Position numbers and translations under genes: made by a program. Shown here in pieces: positions 4,517 through 6,493 of a stretch of DNA of 6,493 nt. Origin of the DNA: a bacterium (lineage in GTDB: Bacteria > UBP18 > UBA7526); NCBI GenBank assembly GCA_030616365.1, contig JAUWXM010000063.1, positions 1 to 6,493 on the forward strand, read 5' to 3'. Numbering within the stretch: the first letter of the stretch is position 1; each line of letters begins with the position of its first letter. A model generated the notes under the pieces. The model had not been told where the DNA came from and searched no databases. It saw nothing but the letters and a program-made list of their open reading frames with translations.

Positions 4517-5695
4517 ATGAGTAAAGTAATAGCGTTAATGGGGGATCAGGCAGCGGCAGAGGCCATGCGTCAGATTGAGCCAGATGTAGTGGCCGCCTAT
4601 CCCATTACTCCTCAGACAGAGATTGTGATGACCTTTGCCCAATTTGTAGCTGATGGCCTTGTGCAAACCGAGATGATTCCTGTGGAGTCGGAGCACTCGG
4701 CGATGTCCGCCTGTGTAGGCGCCGCCGCTGCCGGGGCGCGTACCATGACCGCCACCTCAGCAAATGGGCTGGCTCTTATGTGGGAGATAGTCTATATCGC
4801 TGCCTCCACCAGACTTCCTATTGTGATGCCGGTAGTCAATCGCGCACTTTCTGCGCCCATAAATATCCACTGTGACCATTCAGACTCAATGGGAGCAAGA
4901 GATTCCGGATGGCTCCAGATTTACTGCGAGAATAATCAGGAGGTTTACGAAAATATCATTATGGCAGTAAGGATTGCCGAGCATAAGGATATTTTGCTTC
5001 CGGTAATGGTCTGTCAGGATGGTTTTATTACCTCTCACGCTGTGGAAGGGGTAAAGGTTTACGACGATAAACAGGTGAAGGATTTTATCGGTGAGTACAC
5101 GATCCGCCATTCACTTTTGGATGTGGACAACCCGGTTACCTATGGGCCACTGGATTTGCAGGATTATTATTTTGAGCACAAGCGCCAGCAGTCCGAAGCA
5201 ATCAAGAATTCCCTAAAAGCAATCCCTGAGATTTTCGCTGAATTTAAAAGGCATTTTGGGGTTGAATACGATTTTATTGAAACCTATAAGCTAAGTGATG
5301 CTGAAGTGGCTATGGTGGCCTTAAGCTCAACAGCGGGAACAATTAAAGCGGTAGTGGATGAGTTACGGGCGCAAGGCAAGAAGGTTGGCTTGCTAAAGCC
5401 GAGATTCTTCCGTCCATTCCCCAAAGAAAAGATCGTTCAGGCCCTAAGTGGACTTAAGGCCGTGGCCATACTGGATAGAAGCGAATCTTTTTCCAATCAA
5501 GGAGGACCTTTGTTTACAGAGATACGCTCTGCATTATTGGATGAGTCTAAAAAGCCACTGACTGTTAATTATATCTATGGTCTCGGTGGAAGAGATATCA
5601 ATACTGAGCAGATTAGATCCGTATTCACGGATTTGGAAAAGATTGTCAAAGAGAAAGAAGTTAAAGATTTAGTCAACTATTTAGGAGTTAGATAA
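4517..5695 (+). CDS. porA: Pyruvate/2-oxoacid:ferredoxin oxidoreductase, alpha subunit
   Basis: The alpha subunit supplies the pyrimidine-binding half of the thiamine diphosphate site and, in this family, the CoA-facing domain. The 392-aa protein is normal in length. Family motifs are AYPITPQT (27-34), VESEHSAMS (56-64) with the glutamate expected to activate TPP, TATSANGLALMWE (78-90), and NRALSAPINIHCDHSD (108-123), a stretch typical of pyruvate enzymes. A C-terminal domain follows with KPRFFRPFP (294-302) and DRSESFSNQGG (320-330), matching the usual R-S-x-S-F-G-GG motif. The start is set by AAGGAG (4504-4509), seven bases upstream. The reading frame is intact. It is followed by a mirrored heptamer repeat and porB. 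Confidence 0.95.
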   Translation: MSKVIALMGDQAAAEAMRQIEPDVVAAYPITPQTEIVMTFAQFVADGLVQTEMIPVESEHSAMSACVGAAAAGARTMTATSANGLALMWEIVYIAASTRLPIVMPVVNRALSAPINIHCDHSDSMGARDSGWLQIYCENNQEVYENIIMAVRIAEHKDILLPVMVCQDGFITSHAVEGVKVYDDKQVKDFIGEYTIRHSLLDVDNPVTYGPLDLQDYYFEHKRQQSEAIKNSLKAIPEIFAEFKRHFGVEYDFIETYKLSDAEVAMVALSSTAGTIKAVVDELRAQGKKVGLLKPRFFRPFPKEKIVQALSGLKAVAILDRSESFSNQGGPLFTEIRSALLDESKKPLTVNYIYGLGGRDINTEQIRSVFTDLEKIVKEKEVKDLVNYLGVR

Positions 5696-5704
5696 AATAA
5701 ATAG

Positions 5705-5771
5705 CTGCAGGTCGCAGGCTACAGGCTTCAGGCCATAAAGAAGCTTGCAGCTTGCAGCTTGTAGCTTGCAG
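5705..5771 (+). repeat. Mirrored heptamer array (long hairpin) between porA and porB
   Basis: Four 7-bp units on the left (CTGCAGG, TCGCAGG, CTACAGG, CTTCAGG; 5705-5732) face four on the right in reverse complement (GCTTGCA twice, GCTTGTA, GCTTGCA; 5743-5770) across a 10-base centre. The arms can form a stem of about 28 pairs with mismatches. The array ends two bases before the porB ribosome-binding site AGGAGG (5773-5778). Confidence 0.8.
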
Positions 5772-5786
5772 TAGGAGGTTTGAATA

Positions 5787-6493
5787 ATGGCAAATATTAA
5801 GGAATTGTCTGAGAAGATTCCCGAAAGATTAGGACCAGGACATCGGCTCTGTGCTGGTTGTGGGGCCTCTATTGTTGTGCGCCAGGTATTGATGGGCACC
5901 GAAGACCCGGTTGTAGCTGTATGCTCCACTGGATGTCTTGAAGTGGCCACCACCATTTATCCCTATACTGCCTGGAAGATACCTTTTATGCACAACGCCT
6001 TTGAAAATGCCGCCTCCACCATGAGCGGTATTGAGACCGCCTACCGAGCCTTAAAGAAAAAAGGTAAAATAAAAAAGGAGATTAAGTTTGTTGCCTTCGG
6101 TGGCGATGGCGGAACCTACGACATAGGACTGCAGGCCTTATCCGGTGCACTGGAACGCGGTCATAACTTTGTCTATGTCTGTTAGACAAACGAAGCCTAT
6201 ATTAATTCTGGCGTGCTACGGTATGGCGCAACTCACAAGGGTGCCTCCACGACTACTGCGCCAGCAGGTAAGGTCATTCCGGGCAAGGTCCAATTTAGAA
6301 AAGACCTGACAGCAATTGTTGCTGCCCATAGAATACCCTACGTTGCCCAGGGAACTATCTCCCACTGGAATGATTTGGTGACCAAGGCCCAGAAGGCTTT
6401 TAGCGTAGAAGGCCCGGCATTTATCAATGTGCTTTCTATGTGTCATCGGGGCTGGCGCTATCCCCAGGAAGATACCATTAAGATTGCTAAGTT
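5787..6493 (+). CDS. porB: Pyruvate/2-oxoacid:ferredoxin oxidoreductase, beta subunit; interrupted by one in-frame TAG and cut by the window end
   Basis: PorB binds the TPP diphosphate and the proximal 4Fe-4S cluster. The start is firm: AGGAGG (5773-5778) lies eight bases before the ATG, and the N-terminus is family-like. Seen in order are LCAGCGA with C22 and C25, C46 and C50 in AVCSTGC, FGGDGGTYDIG (104-114) with the GDG of the TPP/Mg site, then HNFVYVC and a TAG at codon 133 (6183-6185). The same frame continues open as TNEAYINSG and onward to the window end, with C219 in MCHRGW as the expected fourth cluster ligand. Relatives have CYDNEAYMNTG here, so the stop sits where Tyr is expected. 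The 132-aa product would lack half of the TPP motif and a cluster ligand, and should be inactive. About 235 codons of the usual ~300 are in the window. It may be a pseudogene, a sequencing error or a recoded codon. Confidence 0.85.
6183..6185 (+). other. In-frame TAG codon in the TPP motif of porB
   Basis: The codon string is TGT TAG ACA AAC GAA GCC. The frame is open for 132 codons before it and 102 codons after it, and both sides match PorB. The family sequence Cys-Tyr-Asp-Asn-Glu-Ala could be restored by adding a T after TGTTA and removing one A from the following AAA, so two compensating one-base indels explain it more simply than four substitutions would. Reading the stop as a sense codon is the alternative. 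Confidence 0.9.

Overview
The window is bacterial chromosomal DNA, read entirely on the + strand. DnaX, RecR, a signal-peptidase-II-type lipoprotein and CCA-encoding tRNA genes rule out an archaeon. A complete 2-oxoacid:ferredoxin oxidoreductase gene set in the order gamma-delta-alpha-beta points to an anaerobe. The core genes have moderate GC (one 60-base stretch of dnaX is 53%). The many short palindromic and 7-8 bp repeats between genes recall genomes of uncultured candidate phyla such as Omnitrophota or Aerophobota, but this placement is a guess.

Layout. Positions 83-337 hold three tightly packed tRNA genes: Arg(GCG), Ser(CGA) and Ser(GGA), separated by single bases. A palindromic repeat and a possible terminator follow. 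dnaX (423-2108) encodes the clamp-loader subunit. A small A+T-rich lipoprotein gene (2198-2758) lies between dnaX and recR (2823-3419), where many bacteria carry ybaB/ebfC. Twelve bases after recR begins the oxidoreductase cluster: porG (3432-3992), porD (4143-4418), porA (4517-5695) and porB (from 5787, running off the window end).

How the genes work together. DnaX and RecR belong to replication and recombinational repair. The four Por subunits form one enzyme that oxidatively decarboxylates pyruvate, or a related 2-oxoacid, to an acyl-CoA. PorB holds thiamine diphosphate and the proximal Fe-S cluster. PorD carries electrons to ferredoxin. PorA and PorG complete the TPP and CoA sites.

Most notable points. 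(1) porB has a single in-frame TAG in the TPP/metal-binding motif, with an intact frame on both sides. (2) The second cluster motif of PorD has Asp in place of a ligand Cys. (3) An almost identical 28-bp module containing a hairpin abuts the start codons of both the lipoprotein gene and recR, and the two copies differ by a compensatory base-pair swap. (4) A palindromic element is inserted in frame in dnaX; its second copy overlaps the 3' end of a tRNA, and the stems covary. (5) Every longer spacer in the window is filled by a short-period or palindromic repeat. No CRISPR array, transposase gene or phage gene was seen.
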